This document shows, one piece after another, positions 26,600-35,735 of a stretch of 64,000 bases of DNA (positions are counted from its first letter, which is position 1; each line of letters starts with the position of its first letter). Source of the stretch: JACVRW01 sp963803245 (GTDB taxonomy: Bacteria > Actinomycetota > Thermoleophilia > Solirubrobacterales > Thermoleophilaceae); contig CAWDLI010000017.1 of the NCBI GenBank assembly GCA_963803245.1, positions 124,001-188,000 of the forward strand, written 5' to 3'. The position numbers were made by a program, and so were the translations under genes. The notes under the pieces were generated by a model, which saw nothing but the letters and a program-made list of their open reading frames with translations, searched no databases and had not been told where the DNA came from.

Positions 26600-27894
26600 C
26601 GGTTCATCGTGGCGCGCGCCATGTCGCCGTGCGTCTGTGTCCGCAGCCGCTCGACGCGTTCGCGGTGGTATGGGCTCGAGAGGCTCTCGTTGTGGCCGAT
26701 CACGTTGCCGGTGGTGATCCCGTGACGGCCCTGCAGCGCCCGCGTCAGCCGCAGCGAGGCGCGTAGCTGGCGCCTGTTCCCGAGTACCTGTGCGTCGCTC
26801 ACGCCGACGTGCTCGATGCCGATGGCGGTCCAGTTGAGCCCGACGGTGTGCCGGCACATGATGCCGGTGGGCACGAGCCGGTAGACGGTGCCGTCGCGGT
26901 CGATCACGAAGTGGGAGCAGACCCCGGGCAGCTCGCCGAGCTCCACGTCCGGGGTGTCGGAGGCGAACGTGTTGAACACGGGCGCGAACGTGGACGTGGC
27001 GGTGTAGTGCTCCACGATCACCCGCGGGCGCCTGAGCCGGAAGTCGTCGAGGCGGTAGTGGCGTCGCGCGTAGGCGCGCATCTCGTTCCGGCGGGTCTGC
27101 CCGAACGGGATGGGACGAGCGACGACTGGCTGCGGCGCCACCGCTTCGGCCATCGCGAGCGCGGCCCCGGCGTGCCGGGAGACGGCGCGGCGCGAGGGGC
27201 GCCCGCCGGGCAACTCGACCACGAACGCGGTGTCGCCGCCGAACGAGTGGTTCTGCCAGCCGGTCGCGGTGCCGTGGTAGCGCGGCAGGGGCTTCCGCGG
27301 CAGCCCGGAGCGCCGCGAGTAGAGCCGCTCGAGGGCCGGGTCGCCCTCCGAGCGCACGACGATCTCGAGCGCCTGGTGGTACCAGAGCGTCACGCGCGGG
27401 CGCTCGCGCCTTACGAAGCGGGCGAGCGCGCTCGACTCGGGCTCGGACAGCGGCGCGGACCCGGAGTGGTAGGTGTCGAAGGGCTCGCCGTCCGCCTGCC
27501 AGCGGTACGGGAAGTTGCGGTTGAGGTCGACCCCGTTGGCGTTCTGCCTCGTGGCGGCCGCGTGGCCGTCGGGGTTCAGGTCCCGGATCACCCAGAGCGC
27601 GGTGCCGGGCGGCGGCCGCGAGCGCAGCAGCCGCGCCGCGATGTCGCGTCCCGCGGTCTCGTCGCCGTGCACGGAGCCGATGACGAGCAGCTTTACCCGC
27701 GCCCGTGGGCTGCCCACTCGTACGGCCCTGATCGGCCGGCCGCGGGCGGACCGGCCGAGCAGCACCACAGGCCTGTCGGCACTCGGAGTCGCGGCCGCGG
27801 GCCGCGGCGGGACGGCGCCGCCGTCACGGGTCTCCCGCACCCAGACCGCGGCCGTGAGGAGGAAGAGGATGAGCGTCATGGCGGCCAGCCGCAC
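26551..27894 (-). CDS. Fused M14 carboxypeptidase and N-acetylmuramoyl-L-alanine amidase
   Basis: A 447-residue exported protein. Residues 1-22 are a hydrophobic signal or anchor. Residues about 40-250 form a zinc carboxypeptidase (M14): HGDE supplies zinc ligands, NANGVDLNRNFPYRW binds substrate, WYHQALEIV gives the third ligand and FVVELPGG the catalytic glutamate. Residues about 285-440 form an amidase_2/PGRP-like domain with VEHYTATSTF, CSHFVIDRDGTVYRL, IGIEHVG and IGHNESLSSPYH as zinc and catalytic regions. Together the domains could trim peptidoglycan stem peptides and cut them from the sugar chain. It is divergent from rnd, 68 bp apart. Confidence 0.85.
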   Translation of the reverse strand: MRLAAMTLILFLLTAAVWVRETRDGGAVPPRPAAATPSADRPVVLLGRSARGRPIRAVRVGSPRARVKLLVIGSVHGDETAGRDIAARLLRSRPPPGTALWVIRDLNPDGHAAATRQNANGVDLNRNFPYRWQADGEPFDTYHSGSAPLSEPESSALARFVRRERPRVTLWYHQALEIVVRSEGDPALERLYSRRSGLPRKPLPRYHGTATGWQNHSFGGDTAFVVELPGGRPSRRAVSRHAGAALAMAEAVAPQPVVARPIPFGQTRRNEMRAYARRHYRLDDFRLRRPRVIVEHYTATSTFAPVFNTFASDTPDVELGELPGVCSHFVIDRDGTVYRLVPTGIMCRHTVGLNWTAIGIEHVGVSDAQVLGNRRQLRASLRLTRALQGRHGITTGNVIGHNESLSSPYHRERVERLRTQTHGDMARATMNRYRRLLGRLPAPASMR

Positions 27895-27962
27895 CAGTCC
27901 GAGTATGCCCGCCCTACGGCCGCCGCCCCCACGGAGGTCCGCAAGCCCAGTAGATTCGCGAT

Positions 27963-29147
27963 GTGATCGCCGATCTAGCCGCGCGGGCGTCGTCCGGGCG
28001 CCGGCTCGCGATCGACACGGAGTTCGTCTCCGAGCGGCGCTACAAGGCGCTGCTCTGCCTGGTGCAGGTGGCGGTGCCCGATCCCGACGGGCCCGACGGG
28101 GTGCGCACCGAGGTGATCGATCCGCTGGCCGACGGCTTCGACCCGGAGTCCACCGCCCCGCTCGCGGAGGTGCTCGCCGACCCGGAGGTGGAGATCGTGG
28201 TGCACGCCGGGCGCCAGGACGTGGCGATACTGCGGCGCGCCTGGAACACCGAGGTGCGAAACGTGTTCGACACCCAGGTGGCCGGCGGGTTCCTCGGGCT
28301 CGGCAGCCAGGAGGGCTACGAGTCGCTGGTGCGCAAGGTGCTCGGCACGCGGCTCAAGGGCTCGGAGGGGTTCACGCGCTGGGACCGCCGCCCGCTCACG
28401 GCCCAGCAGCTCGAGTACGCAGCCGACGACGCGCGCTGCCTGCTCACCCTCGGGGAGCGCCTCGGGGAGCGGCTCGAGGAGAAGGGCCGGCTCGAGTGGG
28501 CGCGCGAGGAGTGCCGCATGCTCGAGGAGGTGAGCGACGAGCGACCGCCGGAGCGCGTGTACGAGCGGCTGCCGCGCCTGGCGCGGCTGGGCGAGCACGG
28601 CCGCGCCGTTGCGCGCGAGCTCGTGGACTGGCGGGAGGAGATCGCCGAGGGGATGGACAGGCCCGCGGGCTTCGTGCTCCCCGACCAGGCGCTGATGGAG
28701 CTGGCGAGGCGGGCGCCGACCGACCGCAACGGCCTGGAGCAGATCCGCGGGCTGCCGCCCCAGACCCTTCACCGCCGCGGGGACCAGCTGCTGGCCGCCA
28801 TCGAGCGCGGAGGCGAGCGCCCGCCGCCGCCAAGCCCCTCCACCCCGCCGTCTCGCGACGCGGCCGACGCGCCGCTCGTGTCGCTCGCCCAGGCCCTGGT
28901 GCGCCAGCGCTCGATGGAGAGCGGCGTGGCGGTGGAGCTGATCGCCACCCAGTCCGAGCTGGCCGCCCTGGTGACAGCGGCACGGCGCGGCGAGGACGGC
29001 GACGGCCTGCGCGTGACCGACGGCTGGCGCCGCGAGCTGGTGGGCGACGAGCTGCGCGAGCTGCTTGCAGGCCGCCGCCGGCTGGGCGTGGGGCCCGACC
29101 GCACACTCCGCGTGACCGACGGAGAGCCGGGTAGAGGGGAAGCATGA
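27963..29147 (+). CDS. rnd: Ribonuclease D (DEDD exonuclease with HRDC domain)
   Basis: A 394-residue 3'-5' exoribonuclease that trims tRNA and stable RNAs. The three DEDD motifs are RLAIDTEFVSERRYKALLCL (Exo I), VVHAGRQDVAIL (Exo II) and EYAADDARCLLTL (Exo III). An HRDC domain follows near residue 210 (LVDWREEIAEGMDRPAGFVLPD). The last 120 residues carry a proline-rich linker and a further helical HRDC-like part. The start is a GTG at 27963. Its stop overlaps the next gene by four bases. Confidence 0.9.
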   Translation: MIADLAARASSGRRLAIDTEFVSERRYKALLCLVQVAVPDPDGPDGVRTEVIDPLADGFDPESTAPLAEVLADPEVEIVVHAGRQDVAILRRAWNTEVRNVFDTQVAGGFLGLGSQEGYESLVRKVLGTRLKGSEGFTRWDRRPLTAQQLEYAADDARCLLTLGERLGERLEEKGRLEWAREECRMLEEVSDERPPERVYERLPRLARLGEHGRAVARELVDWREEIAEGMDRPAGFVLPDQALMELARRAPTDRNGLEQIRGLPPQTLHRRGDQLLAAIERGGERPPPPSPSTPPSRDAADAPLVSLAQALVRQRSMESGVAVELIATQSELAALVTAARRGEDGDGLRVTDGWRRELVGDELRELLAGRRRLGVGPDRTLRVTDGEPGRGEA

Positions 29148-29629
29148 TCAACCGCAAGCTGCTCGGGATCTACCTCAACGACCACCTCGCCGGGTCCACC
29201 GCGGGCATGGAGGTGGCCAAGCGCTCCGCCGGCTCGAACAAGGGCACCGGCTACGGGGCCTTCCTGCGCAAGCTGGCCAAGGAGATCGAGCAGGACCGCG
29301 AGAGCCTCAGGGACATCATGCGCCGCCTCGAGTTCGGCGAGGACATCCCGAAGAAGCTCGGCGCCTGGATGTTCGAGAAGGTCGGCCGGCTGAAGCCGAA
29401 CGGGCAGCTGACCGGCTACTCGCCCCTCAGCAGGGTCGTGGAGCTGGAGGGCCTCGCCCTCGGCGTGACCGGCAAGCTGGGGCTGTGGAAGGCGCTGCGC
29501 GAGCTGGTGGACGAGGAGCCGCGGCTGGACGCCGCCGAGCTCGACCGCCTACGGGAGCGGGCCGAGCGCCAGCAGGCCGAGCTGGAGGAGCACCGCCTGC
29601 GGGCCACCGGCGAGGCGTTCCGCAAGTAG
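29144..29629 (+). CDS. Hypothetical helical protein (161 aa), coupled to rnd
   Basis: A 161-residue, mostly helical soluble protein. It starts MINRKLLGIYLNDHLAGSTA and has charged helices (EIEQDRESLRDIMRRLEF and a long C-terminal coiled-coil-like stretch from residue 125). The helix layout looks like a ferritin-like four-helix bundle, but I see no clear metal ligand pattern. It recalls conserved actinobacterial hypothetical proteins. The ATG lies inside the last codons of rnd (ATGA overlap), so it is co-translated and may act with RNA decay or be incidental. Confidence 0.75.
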   Translation: MINRKLLGIYLNDHLAGSTAGMEVAKRSAGSNKGTGYGAFLRKLAKEIEQDRESLRDIMRRLEFGEDIPKKLGAWMFEKVGRLKPNGQLTGYSPLSRVVELEGLALGVTGKLGLWKALRELVDEEPRLDAAELDRLRERAERQQAELEEHRLRATGEAFRK

Positions 29630-29675
29630 ACCGGCTCGCGGGGCGTGGCCCGCCCCCCGGTACGCTCCCCCGCCG

Positions 29676-31238
29676 ATGAGCTGGGAGCCCGAGCTCGAGG
29701 AGCTCCGCCGCCGCGAGGAGCTCGCCCGCCGCATGGGCGGCCCCGAGCGGGTGGAGCGCCAGCACGCCTCCGGGCGGCTGACCGTGCGCGAGCGCATCGA
29801 GCGGCTGCTCGACCAGGGCAGCTTCCACGAGACGGGCGCGCTGGCCGGCCGCGCCGCCTACGGGGACGGCGGCAAGCTCGAGGACTTCCTGCCCGCGAAC
29901 ACGGTCGTGGGCCAGGGGCGGATCGACGGCCGCCGGGTGGCGGTCCAGGGCGACGACTTCACCGTGCGCGGCGGGGCCGCGGACGCCGCGATCTGGGAGA
30001 AGGCCATCTTCGCGGAGCGGCTCGCCCACGACCTGCGCATCCCGCTCGTTCGGCTTGTGGACGGCACGGGCGGCGGCGGGAGCGTCAAGTCGCTCGAGGA
30101 CATGGGCTTCTCCTACGTTCCCCCGCTCCCGGGGTTCGACGTGGTGGTGCGCAACCTGGCGATCGTGCCGGTGGCTGCCGCGGCGCTCGGGCCGGTGGCG
30201 GGGCTCGGCGCGGCGCGGGTGGTGTGCTCGCACTTCTCCGTGATCGTGCGCGGAAGCGCCCAGCTGTTCGTGGCCGGGCCCCCGGTGGTGGCGGCCGCGA
30301 TGGGCGAGACGCCCGACAAGGAGACGCTCGGAGGCGCCCGCCTGCAGGCCCGCGCGGGCGCGGTGGACAACATCGCGGCCGACGAGGACGACGCGCTGGC
30401 CCAGCTGCGGCGCTTCCTCTCCTACCTCCCCGCGAGCGTATGGGAGGCGCCGCCGGTGCTGGCCGCGACCGACCCGCCGGACCGCCGCGAGGAGGAGCTG
30501 ATCTCGATCGTGCCGCGCGACCGCCGCAGGCCCTACAAGATGCGCCGCATCCTCGACGCCGTGTTCGATCGCGGATCGGTGTTCGAGCTCGGGGCGGCGT
30601 TCGGACGCCCGGTGATCACGTCGCTCGCCCGGCTCGGCGGCCGGCCGGTGGGGGTGCTCGCCTCGGATCCCGAGCACTACGGCGGCGGCGTGACCGCCGA
30701 CGCCTCCGAGAAGCTCGCGCGCTTCGTCGACATGTGCGACCAGTTCCACCTCCCGGTGGTGAACATGGTCGACGTGCCGGGCTTCGTGATCGGCACCGAG
30801 GCCGAGCGCGCAGGCACCATCCGGCGAGGCGGCCGGGCGCTGTTCTCGGTCTACCAGGCGAGCGTTCCGTGGGTCTCGGTGCTCGTGCGCAAGGTGTTCG
30901 GGGTGGCGGGCGCCGGGCACGGCGACGGGTCGCGGCTCAACCTCCGCTACGCCTGGCCCTCGGGCGACTGGGGCTCGCTGCCGATGGAGGGCGGCCTCGA
31001 GGCCGCCTACCGGCGCGAGCTCGAGGCCTCGGACGACCCGGTGGCGCTGCGCGCCGAGATCGCGGCCCGCCTGGACGCCGTGCGCTCGCCCTTCCGCACC
31101 GCCGAGCACTTCAGCGTCGAGGAGATCATCGACCCGCGCGACACACGCCCGCTGCTGTGCGACTGGGCCGAGCGTGCGCACGAGCTCGTGGCGCAGGAGC
31201 TGACCACGGGCCCCAAGGGGCGCGGGCCCCGCCCCTGA
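29676..31238 (+). CDS. Acyl-CoA carboxylase carboxyltransferase (beta) subunit
   Basis: A 520-residue crotonase-fold carboxyltransferase of the PccB/MccB type that moves the carboxyl group from biotin to an acyl-CoA. RMGGPERVERQHASGRLTVR is the family start. GGSVKSLEDMGFS and VNMVDVPGFVIGTEAE lie near the acyl-CoA and biotin pockets. The biotin carboxylase and carrier subunit are not in the window. The exact acyl-CoA (propionyl, acetyl, methylcrotonyl) cannot be told. The ATG at 29676 fits. It precedes a flavodoxin-like gene by 18 bp. Confidence 0.88.
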   Translation: MSWEPELEELRRREELARRMGGPERVERQHASGRLTVRERIERLLDQGSFHETGALAGRAAYGDGGKLEDFLPANTVVGQGRIDGRRVAVQGDDFTVRGGAADAAIWEKAIFAERLAHDLRIPLVRLVDGTGGGGSVKSLEDMGFSYVPPLPGFDVVVRNLAIVPVAAAALGPVAGLGAARVVCSHFSVIVRGSAQLFVAGPPVVAAAMGETPDKETLGGARLQARAGAVDNIAADEDDALAQLRRFLSYLPASVWEAPPVLAATDPPDRREEELISIVPRDRRRPYKMRRILDAVFDRGSVFELGAAFGRPVITSLARLGGRPVGVLASDPEHYGGGVTADASEKLARFVDMCDQFHLPVVNMVDVPGFVIGTEAERAGTIRRGGRALFSVYQASVPWVSVLVRKVFGVAGAGHGDGSRLNLRYAWPSGDWGSLPMEGGLEAAYRRELEASDDPVALRAEIAARLDAVRSPFRTAEHFSVEEIIDPRDTRPLLCDWAERAHELVAQELTTGPKGRGPRP

Positions 31239-31256
31239 GGAGTACCGGTCCCGCCC

Positions 31257-31874
31257 ATGGGTACGGGAACGCCCATGAAGGCACTGGCGCTCAACTGCAC
31301 GCTCAAGCCGTCGCCGGCCGAGTCGAACACCGAGGCGCTCGCGCGCGTGGTCCTGGAGGCGCTCGAGGAGCAGGGCGTCGAGACCGAGATCGTGCGCGTG
31401 GTGGACCACGACGTGAAGCCGGGCGTGTCCTCGGACGAGGGCGGCGGCGACGAGTGGCCCGCGATCCGCGAGAAGGTGCTCGGCGCCGAGATCCTCGTGA
31501 TCGCCACACCCACGTGGCTGGGAAAGCCGTCCAGCGTCGCGCAGCGGGTGCTGGAGCGGATGGACGCCATGCTCTCCGAGGAGGACGACGAGGGCCGCCC
31601 CGTCGCTTACAACCGCGTCGCGGGGGTCGTGGTCACCGGGAACGAGGATGGCGCCCACCACGTGATCGGCGAGGTGGCCGGCGGGCTCTGCGACATCGGC
31701 TTCACCGTCCCGGGCCAGGCCTGGACCTACTGGAACCGCGGCCCCGGACCCGGGGACAGCTACCTGGAGTCGGACGCCGGCAAGGACTGGTCGCACTCCA
31801 CCGGCCGGACAGCCGCAGCGAATCTCGTGGCAGTCGCACGGGCGCTCACGGAGCGCCCCATACCGGCTCCCTAG
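31257..31874 (+). CDS. Flavodoxin-fold / NADPH-dependent FMN reductase-like protein
   Basis: A 205-residue flavodoxin-like protein. The phosphate-binding region starts KALALNCTLKPSPAESNTEAL, and IATPTWLGKPSSVAQRVLERMD is the FMN loop typical of this reductase family, also present in multimeric WrbA-like proteins. It likely reduces quinones, nitro compounds or iron chelates with NADPH. The ATG at 31257 is one of two close options, the other being a second ATG 18 bases later. A REP-like repeat begins at the stop codon. Confidence 0.83.
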   Translation: MGTGTPMKALALNCTLKPSPAESNTEALARVVLEALEEQGVETEIVRVVDHDVKPGVSSDEGGGDEWPAIREKVLGAEILVIATPTWLGKPSSVAQRVLERMDAMLSEEDDEGRPVAYNRVAGVVVTGNEDGAHHVIGEVAGGLCDIGFTVPGQAWTYWNRGPGPGDSYLESDAGKDWSHSTGRTAAANLVAVARALTERPIPAP

Positions 31875-31908
31875 CGGAAGCAGCCGGCTCGGCCGGCTAC
31901 GCACCGAT
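31874..31908 (+). repeat. REP-like palindromic repeat, copy 5
   Basis: A 35-bp copy with one change in the second arm. It starts inside the flavodoxin TAG stop and ends 3 bp before the WS/DGAT 3' end, filling the space between two convergent genes. A two-way terminator role is plausible from this position. Confidence 0.75.
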
Positions 31909-31910
31909 TC

Positions 31911-33360
31911 CTAACTGAGCAGCACGAGCTCCTGGAGCTCGTCGTCGAGCCAGTCCATCAGCCGCCACAGGTCCGGCATCTGATCGCGGTCCGCGACGAT
32001 GCCGAAGTCGAGCTTGCCGAGGTAGCTCATCACGGTGATGTTCAGCCCCATCCCGTCGGTGATGACCGACACCGGGTAGTGCGCCTCGAGCTGGGCGCCG
32101 GCGAGGTAGAGCGGGAACTGCGGGCCGGGCACGTTCGAGATCACCAGGTTCCACGTGGGCCGTGCGGCGCCGCTCGAGAGCGTGAAGGTCACGCGGGCGG
32201 CGCGTGAGAACACAGCCGGCGGGATGAAGTGGTTCACGTCCTGGAGCAGCTCGGCCGGCAGCGCCCGGTGGCGCTCCTTCATCACCCGGAGGGCCTCATG
32301 GGTGCGCAGCAGGCGGTCCACCGGGTCCGCGACGTTGGTGTACAGCGGCGCGCTCATCAGCATGATCCGGTTGCCGAACGTGCCGGCCTGCTCGGAGGTC
32401 CGCACCGACACCGGGATCTGGGCCACGAGCGGCTCGTCGACGAGCTCGCCGTGCTCGTCGAGCCACCTGCGCACCGCGCCGGCGCAGACGGACACGACCA
32501 CGTCGTTGACCGTGCAGCCGTACTGGTTCTTCACTCGCTTGACGGCTTCGAGCGAGAGTCGCCCGAACACGAAGCGCCGGTGCGGCGAGATGCGCCCGTT
32601 GAAGCTCGTGCGCGGCGCCTTGAGGGTGGTGCGCTCGAGCAGGCCACCCTCGGCACGGCTGAGAGCGTGCCCCACCCCGGCCCGCCACTCGCGCCGCCAG
32701 ACCGGCGCCGGGCAGCGTGCTGAAGGCCGTCTCGTCGAGGTTGGGCAGCGCCGACGGCAGCGCGCGCAGCAGGCGCAGCGGGTAGCGCGGCAGGCCCAAC
32801 AGCCCGCGCCCGAGCATCTCCAGCTCGGACGGGTCGCCGTCCAGGCTGCCGTCGAGCGGCTCGGGAGCCTCACGCCCCTCGGCCGTCAGGTCGAGCAGCA
32901 CGCCCATGATCTCGGCCCCGGACAGGCCGTCCACCAGCGAGTGGTGGATCTTCGTGAGCATCGCCACGCGATTCGCTCCGAGACCGTGGATCAGGTACAC
33001 CTCCCAGAGCGGGCGCGAGCGGTCGAGCGGCCGCGCCACGATGCGGGCCACCTGCTCGGCGAGCTTCTCCTCGTTTCCCGGCGGCGACAGCGCCAGCTCA
33101 CGGACGTGGAAGTCGAGGTCGAAGTCGGGGTCGTCGACCCAGTAGGGGTAGTCGAGCCCGAACGGAACCTCCGCGAGGCGCCAGCGCAGCGGGGGCAGGA
33201 GCGGCAGGCGCTCCGCGATGAGGTTGTGCACCGCCTCGAGCGTCAGCTTGCCGTCCGGCCGCGTGGAGGGGTCGAGGATGGCGAGTCCGCCGACGTGCCC
33301 GCTCTGGCGGGTGGACTCGAGCGCCAGGAACTGGGCGTCGACGCTGGTGAGCTGTCGCAC
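31911..33360 (-). CDS. Wax ester synthase / diacylglycerol acyltransferase (frameshifted as read)
   Basis: A bifunctional acyltransferase making wax esters or triacylglycerol from acyl-CoA. The N-terminus is typical (MRQLTSVDAQFLALESTR), followed by the catalytic HHSLVDG near residue 133. The C-terminus carries NVPGPQFPLYLAGAQLEAHYPVS, the usual membrane-facing motif. A single shift near 32695 splits it into two open frames: the first part ends in PGAGLAARVAG and the second begins WRREWRAGVGHALSR. The span is 1450 bp; removing one base gives 483 codons, the family length. The start is the GTG or ATG-class codon at 33360. Confidence 0.85.
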
Positions 33361-33371
33361 GGCCTGGGCGC

Positions 33372-34295
33372 CTAGCGCTCGGCCCAGCGCTCGCGCGGGT
33401 TCTCGATCGGAGTGAGGGTCTGCTCCACCTGCTCGCGGTAGCGCTCGAAGTTCGGCGGGAGCGAGAGCCGCTCACCCAGGTGCTCCGGGTCCTCGTCCGT
33501 CGCGAAGCCCGGCCCGAGCGTGGCGATCTCGAACAGCACGCCCGACGGCTCGCGGAAGTAGATCGAGCGGAAGTAGAAGCGGTCGATCACCGGGGTGACT
33601 GGCGCCCCGGCCTGCTGCAACCGCTCGCGCCACGGCTCGTGCTCCTCCATCGTGGACGCCCACGCCACGTGATGCACCGTGCCCGCGCTCTGCACCCCGG
33701 GCGACTCGGGAGGGTCGTCGTAGAAGTAGCGGCCGCCACGCCGCTCGCCGCGCGCCTCGTAGCCGTCGCCGTCGCGCTGGAACCCGAGCACGTCCTCGAG
33801 CAGCCCGCTGCTCGCGTCGGGGCGGGCCGAGTAGGCGCGCACCGCGTCGAACCCGCGCAGCGCGTTCTCGGCCGGGACGTCGGGGTGCTCCGCCATCAGC
33901 GGATCGTCGCCGCTCTCGTCCACGGCCAGCTCGTGCGCCAGGCCCTCGGGATCGGTGAAGCGCAGGCGCCCGTCCTCACGGGTCGCCTCGACGCCCTCCC
34001 CGGCCAGCCGCTCCGCCCAGAACTCGACCGCCTCGGGGCTCGCCACGCGCCAGACGATCGTGTGCACCATCCCGGCACCGGCGCGGCCGGGCGTCGCGCC
34101 CGGGTACTCGAAGAAGGTGAGGTCGGAGCCAGCGCTGCCCCTCTCGTCGGCATAGAAGAGGTGGTAGACGGTCGGATCGTCCTGATTGACCGTCTTCTTC
34201 ACGAGGCGCAGGCCGAGCACGCGCGCGTAGAAGTCGACATTGCCGGGGGCGTCGCCCGTGATTGCCGTGATGTGGTGGATCCCCTCGAGCCTCAT
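33372..34295 (-). CDS. VOC-family (glyoxalase-like) ring-cleaving dioxygenase
   Basis: A 307-residue protein with two vicinal-oxygen-chelate modules. The first begins GIHHITAITGDAPGNVDFYARVLGL, where the tandem histidine provides a metal ligand. The second has GTVHHVAWAS and a late glutamate in PSGVLFEIATLGPGF. This pattern fits the hydroquinone or catechol dioxygenase group (MhqO/LinE-like). It probably opens an aromatic ring with Fe(II), though the substrate is open. The ATG at 34295 is sound. The WS/DGAT gene starts 11 bp further on. Confidence 0.82.
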   Translation of the reverse strand: MRLEGIHHITAITGDAPGNVDFYARVLGLRLVKKTVNQDDPTVYHLFYADERGSAGSDLTFFEYPGATPGRAGAGMVHTIVWRVASPEAVEFWAERLAGEGVEATREDGRLRFTDPEGLAHELAVDESGDDPLMAEHPDVPAENALRGFDAVRAYSARPDASSGLLEDVLGFQRDGDGYEARGERRGGRYFYDDPPESPGVQSAGTVHHVAWASTMEEHEPWRERLQQAGAPVTPVIDRFYFRSIYFREPSGVLFEIATLGPGFATDEDPEHLGERLSLPPNFERYREQVEQTLTPIENPRERWAER

Positions 34296-34361
34296 GCGCG
34301 GAGATTACCGCCGGCCACTCCCGCGGCTAAAGGAGGCTCGCCGGGTGCCGATCTAGTGCTT

Positions 34362-35411
34362 ATGGCTGCAAAGTCGTGGCTCTGCCGCGACGACATGGAC
34401 CGCGAGCGGCTGCTGGACATGGAGAAGCGTCTGGGGCCCGTGCGCCGAGCGTCGATCGGCGTGATCGCGCTTGCCCTGCTCGCCTGTGGGCCGTGGCTCG
34501 GCTGGTGGACGCTGATCCCGCTCGCGATCGCCGCGGGCGCCTTCCAGCTCGCCGAGCGGCGCACGCTCACGGCCGGCCGCCCCGAGTACCTGCTGTTCGG
34601 CGCCTGGACCCTGAGCGAGATCGCGATCGCCGGCGCCGTCGCGATCACCGGAGACATCGAGACGCCGATGCTGGCCTGGCTCGCGATACCGATCGTGACC
34701 CTGAGCGCCCGCTTCTCGGTCAACGGCGTGGCCCTCGGCGTGGGCGTGACCCTGGTGCTGATGTTCGCGGTCGCCTTCGGCACGGACACGGACGCGATCA
34801 TCGCCAACCCCGTGCTGCTCGTGGCTCCGGTGACGCTCGTGGTCTGCACGGCGATCCTCTCCACCGCCCTGATGCGCTCGGACGTGTACCACCGCAGCGA
34901 GACCGTCATCGATCCGCTCACCGGGATGCTGAACCGCAAGGCGCTCGCCACGCGCGTGGGCGAGCTCGAGCAGCAGTCGCTCGTGAGCGGCGAGCCGATC
35001 GGGCTGGTGGTGGGCGACCTCGACCACTTCAAGGCCGTGAACGACTCCTGCGGACACGCAACCGGCGACGCGGTGCTCAAGGAGGTCGCGTACGAGATGC
35101 GCAAGGAGCTGCGCGCGTTCGACCTGGCCTACCGGCTCGGCGGTGAGGAGTTCCTCGTGGTGCTGCCCGGCGCCGACGCCTCTCAGGCCGAGCGGCTCGC
35201 CGAGCGGCTGCGGGAGATCATCGCCGCGGTGCACTTCAGCGGCGACCAGCGCCTGACGATGAGCTTCGGCGTGAGCGCCTCGCCGCGCGGAGGCCAGTTC
35301 GAATATCAGGACGTGTTCCGGGAGGCCGACATGGCGCTGTTCGACGCCAAGCGCTCCGGGCGCGACCGCGTGTGCCTCGCCGACGAGGCGATCGCCCTCC
35401 TGCCGGCCTGA
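34362..35411 (+). CDS. Diguanylate cyclase (GGDEF) with membrane sensor part
   Basis: A 349-residue enzyme making cyclic di-GMP from GTP. Residues about 30-165 hold five or six hydrophobic segments, probably a membrane sensor. The GGDEF domain starts with DPLTGMLNRKAL and has the active motif GGEEF near residue 260, with a product-inhibition I-site RAFD five residues before. No EAL or other output domain follows. The start is uncertain: ATG 34362 or an in-frame GTG two codons upstream, with AGGAGG about 25 bases earlier. No neighbour gives the signal it senses. Confidence 0.87.
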   Translation: MAAKSWLCRDDMDRERLLDMEKRLGPVRRASIGVIALALLACGPWLGWWTLIPLAIAAGAFQLAERRTLTAGRPEYLLFGAWTLSEIAIAGAVAITGDIETPMLAWLAIPIVTLSARFSVNGVALGVGVTLVLMFAVAFGTDTDAIIANPVLLVAPVTLVVCTAILSTALMRSDVYHRSETVIDPLTGMLNRKALATRVGELEQQSLVSGEPIGLVVGDLDHFKAVNDSCGHATGDAVLKEVAYEMRKELRAFDLAYRLGGEEFLVVLPGADASQAERLAERLREIIAAVHFSGDQRLTMSFGVSASPRGGQFEYQDVFREADMALFDAKRSGRDRVCLADEAIALLPA

Positions 35412-35468
35412 GCCGCTGGGACGAATCTTCGTCGCAGGGTCGCCCGCGGCGCCGTCGAATACCGCCCC

Positions 35469-35735
35469 GTGGACCAGCCGCCCAGGAAAGTGAGCCCGTT
35501 CAGGTCACTCGAGGCCACTTCGCGCGAGCTGCTGCTCGCCGAGACCGCCGAGGCCTGGTACCACTTCGGCGACGCGCCTGATGTCCAGGCACTGCTCGAG
35601 CTCGTGGACGATTCGCTCGACGAAGGCGGTCAGCGGCTGGCCGCCGCCCTCATCTTCGCGGTGCTGTCCTCGGAGGACACGCACCTCGGTCACAGCCTGA
35701 ACGCTCAGCCGAGCCAGGCGCGCAGCCGCTCGTAG
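35469..35735 (+). CDS. Hypothetical small acidic protein (88 aa)
   Basis: An 88-residue frame with a GTG start and the strong third-position GC of this genome. It is mostly helical, with TSRELLLAETAEAWYHFGDA and LVDDSLDEGGQRLAAALIF, and has no membrane segment or recognised domain. The 3' end overlaps the lipase gene on the other strand by 31 bases. Codon use argues that it is real. Function unknown. Confidence 0.5.
   Translation: MDQPPRKVSPFRSLEATSRELLLAETAEAWYHFGDAPDVQALLELVDDSLDEGGQRLAAALIFAVLSSEDTHLGHSLNAQPSQARSRS

Noticed and set aside
31874..31908. CRISPR-like repeats
   Set aside because: The five copies are palindromic, widely spaced and lack regular spacers and cas genes.
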